The position numbers and the translations under genes were made by a program. Positions 43,798-53,900 of a stretch of 64,000 nucleotides of DNA are shown one piece after another (position 1 is the stretch's first letter; every line of letters begins with the position of its first letter). The stretch covers positions 41,274 to 105,273 of the forward strand of contig JOAZ01000035.1 of assembly GCA_000720535.1 (NCBI GenBank), written 5' to 3'. The notes beneath the pieces were generated by a model. The model saw only the letters and a list, made by a program, of their open reading frames with translations, ran no database searches and was not told the DNA's origin. This DNA is from Streptomyces halstedii (GTDB lineage Bacteria; Actinomycetota; Actinomycetes; Streptomycetales; Streptomycetaceae).

Positions 43798-44748
43798 TCA
43801 GTGGCCGGTCGGCGACGGTCCGGGTCCGTCCTCGGCGCGGGTGAACAGCACGTCGTGGACGACATGCCCCTTGTCCAGTCCCTGCCCCTCGAAGCGGGTC
43901 AGCGGCCGGAAGGCGGGCCGCGGCGCGAAGCCGCCGTCCGGGCGGGTGTTCTCGAAGAGGGGGTGCGCGGTGAGGACGTCCAGCATCTGTTCCGCGTAGG
44001 GCTCCCAGTCCGTGGCGCAGTGGACCGTCGCGCCGGGCTTCAGCCGCCGCGCCACCAGGTCGAGGAACTCGGGCTGGATCAGCCGCCGCTTGTGGTGCCG
44101 GGTCTTGGGCCACGGGTCGGGGAAGTACACCCGGAGCCCGTCCAGCGCCGCGGGCTCCAGCATCTCGCGGAGCAGGATGATCGCGTCGCCGTTGGCCACC
44201 CGGACGTTGGTCACGCCCGCGCGCTCCGCGAGGGCGAGGAGGTTGCCCTGACCGGGGGTGTGCACGTCGACGGCGAGGATGCCGGTGGACGGGTCGTCGG
44301 CCGCCATCCGCGCGGTGGCCTCACCCATGCCGAAGCCGATCTCCAGGACCACCGGGAGGCCGTCGAAGAGCGTGGGGAGGTCGAGGACGCGGCGGCCGTC
44401 GATGTCCAGGCCCCAGACGGGCCAGAGCCGCTGGAGTGCCTCCTCCTGCCCGGTGGTCACCCGGCTGCGGCGCGGCTGGAAGCTGCGGATGCGGCGCTCG
44501 TGGTGCGAGCCCGCCGGGTCGGCGGCCGGTCCGCCCGGGAAGCGCGGCTCCTGGCGGAGCCTGCGCTGCCGCTCGAAGGAGGCCTCGCGGCGGGCCTCCT
44601 CGTCCGAGCGGAGCGCGGCGTCGGCGGCGGCGGTGACGTCGAGGGCCGGTCCGGCACCGGCTGCCGGCGCCCGCCCGGCGGCGAGGCCGGTCACCGGGCC
44701 GGTCGGGGCATTGGGCGTCGTGGGGGTGGGGTTCACAGGCTCAGACAC
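43798..44748 (-). CDS. trmB: tRNA (guanine-N7-)-methyltransferase TrmB
   Basis: This 316-residue SAM-dependent enzyme makes m7G46 in tRNA. The SAM loop is VVLEIGFGMGEATARMA, the acidic strand GILAVDVHTPG, and the catalytic/tRNA contact motif VYFPDPWPKTRHHKRRLIQ with RLKPGATVHCATDW behind it. The N-terminal 80 residues (Ala/Pro-rich, then SFERQRRLRQEPRFPGG) are an extension common in Streptomyces homologues. GTG at 44748 overlaps the lhgO stop by eight bases, so the two are coupled. Confidence 0.93.
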   Translation of the reverse strand: MSEPVNPTPTTPNAPTGPVTGLAAGRAPAAGAGPALDVTAAADAALRSDEEARREASFERQRRLRQEPRFPGGPAADPAGSHHERRIRSFQPRRSRVTTGQEEALQRLWPVWGLDIDGRRVLDLPTLFDGLPVVLEIGFGMGEATARMAADDPSTGILAVDVHTPGQGNLLALAERAGVTNVRVANGDAIILLREMLEPAALDGLRVYFPDPWPKTRHHKRRLIQPEFLDLVARRLKPGATVHCATDWEPYAEQMLDVLTAHPLFENTRPDGGFAPRPAFRPLTRFEGQGLDKGHVVHDVLFTRAEDGPGPSPTGH

Positions 44749-45994
44749 AATGACCCGATTCTACGGCCGGCGGCTTCCACCCCGTCGCGTGTGCCCGCAG
44801 CAGGGCCCGCCGTGCCACCTCCCTCCCGAGGGGCAGCGAGGCGGTGGCGGCGGTCGGCGGGGCGTGCAGCACATGGACGGCGTGCGGGGCGTCCCGCAGC
44901 AGGAAGTCGTCCACCGGGGTGCCGTCCCGCAGGAGCGCCTGGGTCCGGGCACCGGAGGGGGCCGGACGCAGGTCGTCCTCGCTCACCCCGGGCAGCAGCC
45001 GCGCGACCGCCCGCGCGACGGCCCGCCGGGACAGCGAACCGTGCGCCTCGTCCGCGTCGTGCCGCCGGTGCCGCAGGGCGGTCCGCCAGGAGCCGGGGCC
45101 GCCCAGGACGGAGGCCGGCTCGCGCAGGCGTGCGGCCGGGCGGGCGTATCCCGTGTCGGCCCGTGCGGGCACCGTGGCCGGGCCGACCCGGACGGTGCCG
45201 TCGAGGCCCCGGGTGAGCCGCGCCCCGGGATGGCGCCAGGCCGGGTCCGGGACCTGGTGGACCAGGGCGCGCACCGGGCCGGGGGCGGCCAGCTCGTAGG
45301 ACGCCTCGCGCAGCAGCACGGTCCGCACGCCCGGGGTGTCCCCGGTGAGGCGGGCGATCCGGTCGCTGGACGGCCCCGCGCAGTTCACCAGGGTGCGGGC
45401 CCGCACCACCCGGCCGTCGGACGTCCGCACCGCCACGCCCCAGGGGCGCCGGTCGACGGCGACGACCTCCGCGCCGTACCGGACGCGACCGCCGGCGGCG
45501 GTCACCTCGGCGGTGAGACGGGCGGCCACCGAGGCGAAGTCGCACACCCCGCCCGTACCGACGCGGATCGCGGCCAGGCCGCGCACCCCCGGCTCGTACT
45601 CCGCGATCTGGGCGGGCCCCAGCTCCCGCACCGGCAGCCCGTGGGCCCGGCCGCGCTGCACCAGGCCGTGCAGCCGGGGCAGCTCGCCGCCGGCCGTCGC
45701 CACGATCAGCTTGCCGGTGACCCGGTGCGCGATGCCGTGCTCCGCGCAGAACGCGGCCAGCTCGGCGGCGCCCCGCACCGTCCAGCGCGCCTGGAGCGAG
45801 CCCGGGGCGTGCTGGATACCGGTGTGGACCACCCCGCCGCCGGGCCCGGTCCGGGCCGCCGGGCCGGCCTCCTTCTCCAGCAACGTGACCCGGGTGCCGG
45901 GCGCGGTGCGCGTGAGCGCGTACGCGCTCGACAGTCCGACGATCCCACCCCCGACCACCAGCACGTCGCAGTCGTACGCCGCGTGCGTCACCAT
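44741..45994 (-). CDS. lhgO: L-2-hydroxyglutarate oxidase LhgO (FAD-dependent)
   Basis: This 417-residue FAD enzyme of the DAO fold opens with CDVLVVGGGIVGLSSAYAL (dinucleotide motif). It has GGGVVHTGIQHAPGSLQARW with the flavin-contact His, VNCAGPSSDRIARL, and a C-terminal segment HAVHVLHAPPTAATASLPLG. In the family, L-2-hydroxyglutarate is oxidised to 2-oxoglutarate, a metabolite repair reaction coupled to the respiratory chain or oxygen. I prefer ATG at 45994 because GGGAGG lies upstream; an ATG 14 codons earlier is possible. The stop overlaps the trmB start. Confidence 0.87.
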   Translation of the reverse strand: MVTHAAYDCDVLVVGGGIVGLSSAYALTRTAPGTRVTLLEKEAGPAARTGPGGGVVHTGIQHAPGSLQARWTVRGAAELAAFCAEHGIAHRVTGKLIVATAGGELPRLHGLVQRGRAHGLPVRELGPAQIAEYEPGVRGLAAIRVGTGGVCDFASVAARLTAEVTAAGGRVRYGAEVVAVDRRPWGVAVRTSDGRVVRARTLVNCAGPSSDRIARLTGDTPGVRTVLLREASYELAAPGPVRALVHQVPDPAWRHPGARLTRGLDGTVRVGPATVPARADTGYARPAARLREPASVLGGPGSWRTALRHRRHDADEAHGSLSRRAVARAVARLLPGVSEDDLRPAPSGARTQALLRDGTPVDDFLLRDAPHAVHVLHAPPTAATASLPLGREVARRALLRAHATGWKPPAVESGHCV

Positions 45995-46172
45995 CACGCC
46001 ACCTCCCACCCCGATACTGCACCGACCCACTGACAACGCCCCCGCACCAGGGGCGCGCGGACGTGTGACGGTGGTGCGCCCGGCGCGCGGTCGGGACTGC
46101 CGCGCGCCCTTCCCCGGGCCACATCTTCCCCAGCGACGGCCCGGTTACTCCGGGCCACCGCGCACCGGCCCG

Positions 46173-47699
46173 TCAGGCCGGGGCCACCAGTAGCGGACGG
46201 GCCCTCTCACGCAGCTCGGCGACGCGCGGCTCGTCCCCGTACGGTTCGAGGCGGTGCAGGAGATCGCGTACGTACTCCGTGGTGCGCGCCGAGGAGATAC
46301 GTCCCGCCACCTCGACCGCCCGGGTGCCGGCGGCGCAGGCCGCGTCCAGGTTGCCCGACTCCAGTTCGGCGACCGCCGACACCACCAGCCGCAGTCCGTG
46401 CGACCGGACGAACTCCTCCGTCGGCCTGGACAGGGCCTGCTCCGTGAAGCGCCGCACCTGCCGGGGCGCCTTCAGGTCGCGATAGCACTCGGCGGCGTCG
46501 GCGGCGAACCTGTCGTAGGAGTAGAAGCCGAGCCAGGAGGGGTCGCAGTCGCCGGCCCGGGAGCGCTCCAGCCAGCCCTCGGCGGCCCTGAGCGCCGCCC
46601 CCGCGGCCGGTGCGTCGCCCGCCTTGGCGTGGGCGCGCGCCTCCACCAGCCGGAAGAAGCTCATGGTCCGGGCGGTGGCCAGGCCCCGGTTGCGCTCGAC
46701 GGCGGCCTGGGCCAGGTCCACGCCCTCGTCGGCGAAGCCCCGGTAGGTCGCCTGGAGGGACATCGACGCCAGGACGTATCCCCCCAGGGGCACGTCGGCG
46801 GCGGCCCGTGCGAGGCGCAGGGCCTGGATGTAGTACCGCTGGGCGGCCTCCTGCTGCCCGGTGTCGAAGGCCATCCACCCGGCCAGCCGCGTCAGTTCGG
46901 CGGACGCGCCGAACAGGGCACGGCCCACCTCGTCGCTGTACGAACCCAGCAGCAGTGGCGCGGCGTCGACGCGTAAGCACTCCGGGACCATGGAGGAACG
47001 CCAGTCCCCTCCGCCGTACTTGGAGTCCCAGCGGCGGGCGTCCTGGGCGGCCTCGCGCAGCTTGGCCACATCGCTGTGGCCGACCCGCAGCAGCGAGGCG
47101 GAGGCGTCGGGCGCCGTGTCGGGTCCGGGCTGCGCGGGAACCCCCGCGGACAGTCCGGCGGACGCCGCCGCGCCGTGCGCCCCGGATGCGCCCTGGGTGC
47201 CCAGGAGCGCGTCCCGGGCGGCGGTCGGATCCCGCGCGACCGAGGGGTCGGCGGGCGTGATGAGCCACCGGGACGCCGGCGTCGCGTAGGCGCTCACCGC
47301 GAACGAGCCCGCCAGCGACTGCCAGATCCCGCCACCCCGGCGCCCGGCCGGATCCAGCCGGTACAGATCGGTCGCCGAACGCACCGCCTCACCCACGTCA
47401 CGCGGGAAGGCCAGCCCGATCTCCGGGGCCGGATCGGCGTCGGCGAGCCCGATCTCGTGCAGCGGCACCGGTCGGCCGAGTTTGGCCCCTATCGCCGCCG
47501 CGATGAGATGGGGCGCGGCACCCTGCGGCACCATCCCCTTGGCGACCCACCGGGCCACCGAGGTCTTGTCGTAACGAAGTGTCAGTCCGCGCTGCGCTCC
47601 GAGGTCGTTGACCCGCCGGGCGAGCCCGGCGTTGCTGATTCCCGCGAGGGCGAGAACTGTGCCGAGCTTCTCGTTCGGCCCGCGTTGCTCCCTGGACAT
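46173..47699 (-). CDS. NsdA/SCO4114-type sporulation-associated regulator with helical repeats
   Basis: This 508-residue protein has an N-terminal HTH-like region ([38 protein letters not shown]) followed by a long alpha-helical repeat domain, TPR-like, over about residues 205-490. Examples are [40 protein letters not shown] and [20 protein letters not shown]. This layout is that of the Streptomyces NsdA family, which negatively affects sporulation and antibiotic production. The copy next to an asparagine-synthase-like gene corresponds from memory to SCO4114. A linker rich in Ala, Pro and Ser (about 160-200) separates the two parts. ATG at 47699 is the natural start. Confidence 0.8.
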   Translation of the reverse strand: MSREQRGPNEKLGTVLALAGISNAGLARRVNDLGAQRGLTLRYDKTSVARWVAKGMVPQGAAPHLIAAAIGAKLGRPVPLHEIGLADADPAPEIGLAFPRDVGEAVRSATDLYRLDPAGRRGGGIWQSLAGSFAVSAYATPASRWLITPADPSVARDPTAARDALLGTQGASGAHGAAASAGLSAGVPAQPGPDTAPDASASLLRVGHSDVAKLREAAQDARRWDSKYGGGDWRSSMVPECLRVDAAPLLLGSYSDEVGRALFGASAELTRLAGWMAFDTGQQEAAQRYYIQALRLARAAADVPLGGYVLASMSLQATYRGFADEGVDLAQAAVERNRGLATARTMSFFRLVEARAHAKAGDAPAAGAALRAAEGWLERSRAGDCDPSWLGFYSYDRFAADAAECYRDLKAPRQVRRFTEQALSRPTEEFVRSHGLRLVVSAVAELESGNLDAACAAGTRAVEVAGRISSARTTEYVRDLLHRLEPYGDEPRVAELRERARPLLVAPA

Positions 47700-48658
47700 G
47701 CGCCACCCCTCGACACACAGACGGCCGCCGCGTCACCCGCCGGGCGCGCGGCATTCGTACCGTGTTCTCCCCAGGTGCGGCCCCGGACACTCCGGCGCAC
47801 AGGCATTTGGCCGAGCCCCGTGGAATATGCCGCCCTGCCGAGAACATCAGTAAACACAGCGTAGTTCGCCGCATCCCTACCGTTAAGGGGCAGTCGTCCG
47901 GATGGCGGGAAAGTTGCCCGCGCGCGTCGAGTGGCGCGTCCTGGACTCCGTGCGCCGGTCCTCCGCGCGGCGCCGTGCGTCCCGCGCCGGGCGCCAAGGG
48001 CCGTGGCAGGGCCCCGGACGTCGTGCTCCTGGTGTGTGGCCGTGCGCCCGGCCGTGCGCTCTGGCCCGGCCAGGACGCAAGCGCTTCGCTGGTCCTGCGT
48101 GGGTCGGCCCGCTGCACTGGACTCAGCGGGCTGGGGGAGACCGCCGCTCCAATCCCCGCGGGCGGCGAACCGGCCCGGGAGGTGACGCACACCTCCCGGG
48201 CCGTGCCGTGAGCGGTTCGACGGGGGACGAGTGGGCCGGCCGGCGCACCGGGGGGATGCGCCGGCCGGTACGCCGCAGGGCGTCCGGCGGCCTCCCGGGC
48301 CGTGCCCGCCCGTGGCGCCCCGCCGCGAAACGCGCGGTTGCCGCGCGAACAGAGAATGGCCGGATTCCGATGGTCGGTCGGGGCGGTGAGGGGCGGCCCG
48401 AATCTGGCCGGATCGCATCTGTTCCCGAGGGTGCCGTGACTCGGTCCACGGAGGGCCGCGCACCACAACTGCCGGAGGAGCCGGTTCCGTTAACGCCGGA
48501 CCGAACGGGTCCCGGTCGGCCCTTGCCAGGGGCGCATGCGCATGCGGTGTGCGCTGCCCGTACCCCCTCTCCGCCGCCGTTGTCGTGGCAGCATGTCCCG
48601 CAGCGGCGTTCCCCCGGGTCCCGGTGCGCCGCTTTGTCCACAGCCTGTGGAGGCGGCG
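47700..48658. other. Long divergent region between the NsdA-type gene and the asparagine-synthase-like gene
   Basis: This 959-bp region is unusually long for such compact surroundings. The half near the NsdA-type gene (47800-47890) is less GC-rich and probably holds its promoter. A perfect hairpin at 48172-48202 sits in the middle. Around 48350-48460 another mixed-composition stretch (GCCGGATTCCGATGG...GCATCTGTTCCC) could be the promoter of an unannotated transcript. I found no ORF with protein-like composition and a ribosome site. Confidence 0.35.
48172..48202. terminator. Perfect 13-bp hairpin in a gene-free region
   Basis: GGCCCGGGAGGTG (48172-48184) pairs with CACCTCCCGGGCC (48190-48202) over a five-base loop. 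It has the form of a Streptomyces terminator but follows no annotated gene, which hints at an unseen small RNA or short gene on either side. Confidence 0.55.
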
Positions 48659-50770
48659 GTGCGTTGGTTGGTGGGGTGGAGCAGTATCGCCGCGAGCTTC
48701 GGCACCGTGGGCGCGGTCGGCGGCCGGGGTGAGGGACGCACGGTCCACCCCGTGGGCTCCCAACTCCTGTGGGGCGACCCGGATCCGCTGTGGGCCGTCG
48801 GCGACTGGCGGCCCGACGAGGTCCGTGTGATCACGGTCACGGCCCCGGAGGGCACCCCCGCCACCCGCCTTGCCGTACTGGGCTGTTGCGGCGCCACCGA
48901 CGAGCAGTTGCGGACGGGCCTGCTGGCCGCCCGGGGCGGCGCCCTGCGCCATCTCACCGCCTGGCCGGGCAGTTACACCGCCGTCGTCCAGATCGGCCGC
49001 CGCGTCACCGTCGCCGGAGACCTCGCCGGGGCCCGGCCCGTCTTCCACACCCCCTGGGCCAACGGCACCGCGTACGCCACCGCGGCCCTCCCGCTCGCGG
49101 ACCTCATCGAGGCACAGCTCGACATCGGCCACCTGGCCGCGCTGCTCGCCTGCCCCGAGTCCCCCGAGGCGCTGGGCGACGGCACACCGTACGAAGGCGT
49201 GAAGCGGGTCCCGCCGGGCCACGCGCTGATCCTGCGTGAGGGCTCGCGCGAGGTCACCGGGTACGAGGCGGTGGCCTCGCTCGCCGTCGCCGCCCCCCAG
49301 ACCGACCCGGTGCGCGCGGTCGAGGGCGTACGGGACGCGCTGGTCGAAGCCGTACGGGCCCGGCTCACCGCCCCCCGCCACGCCCCCGGCACCCTGCCGC
49401 CGGACCCGGGGCCCGTCCCGGGGATGGGGCCCGCCGACCGCCGCGCGGCCCGGGGCGCGCCGGTCCCCGGCATCGGCGCGGACCTGTCCGGCGGCAGCGC
49501 CTCGGCCACCCTCGCCCTGCTCGCCGCCGGACTCCCCGGGCTGCCGGGAACCGTCCTCGGCCACGGCACGGGCGCGGGCGAACGGCTGCTCGCCGTCACG
49601 TTCAACGACCTGTCCGCCCGGGGCCGCGAGGACGAGCTGGAGCGCGCCCGTGCCATCGCGGCCAACCCGCGGCTGCACCACGTCGTCGTCGCGGCGGGCG
49701 AGGAGGCGCTGCCGTACGCCGCCCTGGAGAGCGGGCCGCTCACCGACGAACCCGCCCCCTCCCTCGTCGTCGCCGAACGCCACCGCAGACGGCTGTCCGC
49801 GGGCAGCGCGGACCACTTCGTCGGACACGGCGCCCGGCAGGTCCTCGACGCCCACCCGGCCCGGCTGGCCGATCTGCTCATCGACCGGCGCAGACGCCAT
49901 CTGATGAGACCGGTCGCCGCCCTGGCCAAGGCCGAAGGCCCCTGGCCGCACTCCCTCTTCGTCCCGCTGTCCGTCTACCGCGCCGCCCGCAGACTGGCCC
50001 GCACCTCCTACCGCACCGGGCTGGAGGAGGCGGCCGGCCTGCTGCCCGACGCCAACCGCTTCGCCCCGGACCTCGAAACCCCCGCCGACGCCTCACTGGC
50101 CTCCCTCGCCTGGTCCCGTCCGGGCCCGGCCGCCCGCTGGCTCACCGGGGAGGCGCTCGCGGAAGTATCGGTTCGGCTCCAGGCCGCGGCGATCCGCCCC
50201 GCCTCGGTGCAGCGCCCCGGAGAGGCCAGGGCCCGCGCGGTCCTCGCCCGCGCCGCCGCCGACCAGCGGATCCTGGAACAGGCCGCGGAGGTCCGCAGCC
50301 AGCGGCTGCACGCCCCCTTCCTGGACAACCAGGTCGTACGGGCGTCCCGCGCGCTGCCCGAGTCGCTGCGCGTCCAGCCGGGCGCGCGGGCCGCGATCCT
50401 GCGCCGGGTGCTCGCGGGGGCGGGCATCCACGACCTGCCGCCCGGCTGGGGCGCTCCCTCCCACGCCACGGCGAACGCGGCGGGCCACATCGGACTGCGC
50501 ACCGCCCTGCCGGAACTGATCGCCCTCTTCGACGCCCCGCTGCTGGCGGACGCGGGCCTGATCGAGGCCCGCGTCGTGCGCAAGGCCCTGCGTGCCGCCG
50601 CCGAGGGCGAACCGGTCCCCCTGGACGGCCTGGCCGACCTGGTCTCCACGGAGCTGTGGCTCCGCCGCCTGGTGACCCGGCGGGGCACCTGCTGGACGGG
50701 CACGGCGGCGCCGCGCCGCCGTGCGGTGGCCGGCGGAGTGGTCCCGGCCCGCCGGACGCTCCAGCCGTGA
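48659..50770 (+). CDS. Asparagine synthase-like protein with degenerate catalytic motifs
   Basis: This 703-residue protein has an asparagine-synthetase layout. The N-terminal Ntn-like domain begins MRWLVGWSSIAASFG and includes RRVTVAGDLAGARPVF; the ATP-pyrophosphatase-like domain starts near residue 280. The amidotransferase Cys that should follow the initiator Met is absent. The PP-loop normally reads SGGxDSS; here it is DLSGGSASATLAL, lacking the Asp. A HAPFLDNQVVRASRALP motif is retained near residue 560. A Pro-rich insert precedes the PP-loop. Lasso cyclases and beta-lactam synthetases share the fold but keep the PP-loop. I chose GTG at 48659, with GTGGAGG five bases upstream. It is probably a pseudoenzyme. 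Confidence 0.75.
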   Translation: MRWLVGWSSIAASFGTVGAVGGRGEGRTVHPVGSQLLWGDPDPLWAVGDWRPDEVRVITVTAPEGTPATRLAVLGCCGATDEQLRTGLLAARGGALRHLTAWPGSYTAVVQIGRRVTVAGDLAGARPVFHTPWANGTAYATAALPLADLIEAQLDIGHLAALLACPESPEALGDGTPYEGVKRVPPGHALILREGSREVTGYEAVASLAVAAPQTDPVRAVEGVRDALVEAVRARLTAPRHAPGTLPPDPGPVPGMGPADRRAARGAPVPGIGADLSGGSASATLALLAAGLPGLPGTVLGHGTGAGERLLAVTFNDLSARGREDELERARAIAANPRLHHVVVAAGEEALPYAALESGPLTDEPAPSLVVAERHRRRLSAGSADHFVGHGARQVLDAHPARLADLLIDRRRRHLMRPVAALAKAEGPWPHSLFVPLSVYRAARRLARTSYRTGLEEAAGLLPDANRFAPDLETPADASLASLAWSRPGPAARWLTGEALAEVSVRLQAAAIRPASVQRPGEARARAVLARAAADQRILEQAAEVRSQRLHAPFLDNQVVRASRALPESLRVQPGARAAILRRVLAGAGIHDLPPGWGAPSHATANAAGHIGLRTALPELIALFDAPLLADAGLIEARVVRKALRAAAEGEPVPLDGLADLVSTELWLRRLVTRRGTCWTGTAAPRRRAVAGGVVPARRTLQP

Positions 50771-50978
50771 CGGACGCTCCAGCCGTGACGGCGCGGCGCC
50801 GGTTCGGGCGCCGGGTTCCCGCGCCGGTTCCGGTTGCGGATCCGCGTCCTTGGGACCGGCGGCGGAGGCTTCCTTTCCGGGGCCGCCCCCAGTGGGTGGC
50901 GCTCCGTCCCCAGGACCGTCCCCAGCAGCGGTTCCAGGGCCGTTTCCGGGCTCTCCGTACCCAGGACACAATGGCCGT

Positions 50979-53900
50979 GTGCGGTACCTGATCCTGGGCG
51001 TCACCGAGGCGCGAGACGAGTGCGGCGGCCCGCTGCCCGTCGGCGGCCCCCGGCTGCGCGCCCTCCTGGCCGCACTGGCGCTCAGGGCCGGCCGCCCCGC
51101 CGACACCGCCGCGCTCATCGAGGACGTGTGGGACGGCGACCGGCCGTACGACGCCCCCGCCGCACTCCAGGCACTCGTGGGCCGACTGCGACGCGCCCTC
51201 GGCAAGGAGGCGGTGGCGGGCGCACCCGGCGGCTACCGGCTGGACGCCGGACCGGACGACATCGACCTGTACGTCTTCGAGCGCCTCGCGCGCCAGGGCG
51301 CGGCCGAACTCGCGGAGGGCGACGCCGAGTCCGCCGCCGGCACCCTGCGTACCGCCCTCGGCCTGTGGCGCGGCCCGGCACTCGCCGACCTTCCCGGGAG
51401 CGAGCGGAGCGAGGCGGTACGGGCCCGCGCCCACCGGCTCACCGCGCTCGGGCTACGCGTCGAGGCCGACCTCCGGCGCGGTGAGCGTACGGGCCTCGTA
51501 CCGGAGCTCAGAGAACTCACCGCGGCGCACCCGTACCACGAGCCCCTCCGCGCCCAACTCGTCCGGGCCCTGCGCGCGGACGGCAGACAGGCCGACGCCC
51601 TGGTGGCGTACGAGGAGGCCCGCCGGGTTCTCTCCCAGGGCCTGGGGACCGGTCCGGGCCCGGAACTCACCGCACTCCACCGGGAACTCCTCGCCCCGGC
51701 CCCGCCGCCGCGCCCACCGCGGGCCCACGAGGCCCCGGACCGCCGGGACGCCTCCCTACCCCTGGACTCCCGCCCGTCGCGCATGGGCCCGGCCATGGGA
51801 CCAGCCACGGGACAGGCCGTGGCGGACGACCCTGCTCCGGAACCGTCGCGGCCTGGACCTGATTTTGGTCCTGGTTCCGGGCCCGGTTGTGGTTCCGGCC
51901 TCGGCCCCGCGCCCGGTCCCGGTCCTGGTTTCGGTGGGCCGCCGTCGCCGTCGCGCACCGGAGCGTCGCACCCGGGCGGCGACGCGACGGCCGCCACCCC
52001 CGGTCCCGCCGGACCGGGAGGCCCGGTCCGCGGCGATCAGTCGGGGGCTCCCGGGGCATCACGCCCGGAGGGCGCCGGCCGTGGTCCCGGGGCGCCACCG
52101 CCGGGCGGCGCGCGTACAGCCCCCGGGGCGTCACCTCCGGACGGCTCGTCCCCGGTCCTGGGAACATCACGTCCGGGCAGCCCGGGTCGCGGCTCGGCCG
52201 CCGGCCCGTACCCCGCCGCCGTACCTCACCTCCCCGAGGGCAACATCCGCCCACGGCTCACCTCCTTCGTCGGGCGGGCCGCCGAACTCCGCGACATCCG
52301 GGACGACCTGACCCGGGCCCGGCTGGTCACGCTCACCGGCCCCGGCGGATCCGGGAAGACCCGGCTGGCCGAGGAGGCCGCGGCGGGCAAGGGCGCCTGG
52401 ATCGCCGAACTCGCCCCGCTCGACGACCCCGCCGACGTACCCGGAGCCGTACTCTCCGCGCTCGGGCTGCGCGAGACGGCTCTGCTGCGCGACACCGCCC
52501 GCGACGGTCCCGCCCCGGCCGCCGACCCCACCGGCAGACTGGTCGAGCACCTCTCCCACCGTTCCCGTGGCCGGCCGTTCCTCCTCGTGCTCGACAACTG
52601 CGAGCACGTCATCGGCGCCGCCGCGGCCCTCGCGGAGACCCTGCTCACGTACTGCCCGGGGCTGCGCGTCCTCGCCACCAGCCGCGAACCGCTCGGCGTC
52701 CCGGGCGAGGCCGTGCGTCCCGTGGACCCGCTGGCGCCCGACCCGGCCCACCGCCTCTTCGCCGAGCGCGCCCGCGCCGTACGGCCGGACTTCGCCCAGG
52801 AGACGGAAGCCGACGGGACCGGGCTGGCCGTGGCCGAGATCTGCCGCCGCCTCGACGGGCTGCCCCTCGCCATCGAACTGGCCGCAGCCCGGCTCCGGTC
52901 GCTCACGCCGCACCAGATCGCCGCCCGCCTCGACGACCGTTTTCGGCTGCTGACCGGCGGCAGTCGCACCGCGCTGCCCCGCCAGCAGACCCTCCGGGCC
53001 GTCGTGGACTGGTCCTGGGACCTGCTGGAGGAGGACGAACGGACCTTCCTGCGCCAGGTGTCCGTCTTCGCGGGCGGCTGGGACCTCGCCGCCGCCGAAG
53101 CGGTGACCACCGGCCCCGACGCCGCCGCCCTGCTCGGCGCCCTCGTCGACAAATCACTCGTCGTCGCGACCCCGGCCGCCACCGGCGAGATGCGCTACCG
53201 CCTGCTGGAGACCATCCACGAATACGCCGTCGAACGCGCCACCGCGACCCCGGACGTCCTCGCGGACGCGGCCACCGCCCACACCGCCCACTTCACCGCC
53301 CTCGTGGAGAAGGCGGACCCGCTGCTCCGTTCCGAGGCCCAACTCGCCTGGATCGGACGGCTGGAGACGGATCTCGACAACATACGGGCGGCTCTGCACC
53401 GCACCGTCGCCACCGCCGCCCCCGACGAGCCGTCGGCGATGCGCCTGGTGCTCGGCATGGGCTGGTTCTGGTGGCTGCGCAACCTGCGTGCCGAGGGCCT
53501 GAACTGGGCGGACCGTACGGCCGCGCTGGGTGACGACCCCGAGGACCCCGACGATCCCCGCCACTGGCCACGGATGCATCTGCACATGGTGCGGTTCTTC
53601 CTGGGCGCGGAGAGCCGGCCGATCGACAGCTTCCACGGCGACGAGGAGTTCCGGGCGCTGGTGGGGCGGGTGACCGACGCATTCCGCCGCCGAAGCGGCC
53701 CGGTGACCGCCCGGTTCCCCGGGCTGCTCTGGCCCATGACCGCCTACTTCCGCCACGAGCACGTCCCCGACCTGCGCCGCGACTTCGACGCGGCGGTCGC
53801 CAACGCCCGGACGTACGGCGGTGACTGGGAGTACGGCACCATCCTGGTGTTCCGCGTCCACATGCTGGTGGACCTGCCGCGAGGCGCGGACGGCGCCGCG

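Noticed and set aside
48659-50770. Lasso peptide cyclase
   Set aside because: No precursor, RRE or B2 protease gene is nearby, and the ATP-binding Asp is missing.
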